NCBI GenBank assembly: GCA_002396665.1
Contig: DGYJ01000109.1
Location: 1,665 to 7,091 of the forward strand
Length of the DNA stretch: 5,427 bases
Source of the DNA: Bdellovibrionaceae bacterium UBA5009
Lineage (GTDB): Bacteria > Bdellovibrionota > Bdellovibrionia > Bdellovibrionales > Bdellovibrionaceae
Direction: 5' to 3'
The position numbers were made by a program, and so were the translations under genes. Of the stretch, positions 5,353 through 5,427 are shown one piece after another (position 1 is the first letter of the stretch; each line of letters opens with the position of its first letter). The notes under the pieces were generated by a model. That model had not been told where the DNA came from and did no database searches. It saw only the letters and a list, made by a program, of their open reading frames with translations.

Positions 5353-5427
5353 ATGGAGTCAAAAAATATTCGTGAACTTCGTAATAAAAAAAGATGGTCA
5401 ATGGGCGAGGTGGCCAAAAAGCTAGGG
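5353..5427 (+). CDS. XRE/Cro-CI-type helix-turn-helix protein, N-terminal part (3' end outside window)
   Basis: Only the first 25 codons are present: ATG GAG TCA and on to the window edge, with no stop. The peptide contains NIRELRNKKRWSMGEVAKKLG (residues 5-25), a typical first helix and start of the second helix of an HTH_XRE (HTH_3) domain, in which IRxLRxxxxxSxxxxAxxLG is the recurring pattern. These are small DNA-binding domains found in repressors, in antitoxins and as N-termini of larger regulators; which of these applies cannot be decided because the rest is missing. It begins 10 bases after a good AAGGA site and is divergent from the TIGR02147 gene, so the two may be co-regulated. The sequence lacks the common Q after the turn Ser (here Met-Gly), which is within normal variation. 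Confidence 0.75.
   Translation, partial: MESKNIRELRNKKRWSMGEVAKKLG

Overview
The window looks like chromosomal DNA of a moderately AT-rich Gram-negative bacterium, most likely a predatory or free-living member of Bdellovibrionota (Bdellovibrio-like or a related lineage). This is an inference from gene content. The window holds a TIGR02147/DUF4423-type regulator and a secreted Gly-rich protein with an HE motif, both types that I associate with that phylum, and it has a compact def-fmt-rpe arrangement. No 16S or other decisive marker is present, so the assignment is tentative.

Left part (1-3271, all on +): a tightly packed gene string. It runs through the 3' part of peptide deformylase (def), methionyl-tRNA formyltransferase (fmt, overlapping def by 4 bases), ribulose-phosphate 3-epimerase (rpe, 53 bases downstream with its own Shine-Dalgarno) and a polytopic membrane protein resembling GT-C/GT87 glycosyltransferases (1 base after the rpe stop). 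Def and Fmt act at opposite ends of the same N-formylmethionine cycle. Rpe belongs to the pentose phosphate pathway. The membrane protein is the unusual rider at the end of the string and is visibly more AT-rich than fmt and rpe.

Middle (3272-3465): a 194-base gap with no supported gene, two short inverted repeats and no classical stem-plus-T-run terminator. It is followed by a gene for an exported protein of unknown function (3466-4431) with a clear type I signal peptide, four cysteines and an HExxR-type motif.

Right part (4421-5427): a TIGR02147-family regulator on the minus strand, overlapping the secreted-protein gene tail to tail by 11 bases. Divergent from it, across a roughly 100-130 base AT-rich region with small inverted repeats, lies the start of an XRE-type helix-turn-helix gene cut off by the window edge. 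The divergent regulator pair is the most system-like feature here, but the partner genes lie outside the window. I found no tRNA, rRNA, CRISPR array or insertion sequence. I do not see compelling evidence for a wholly new system. The best leads are the secreted HExxR protein, the glycosyltransferase-like gene coupled to rpe, and the divergent regulator pair.
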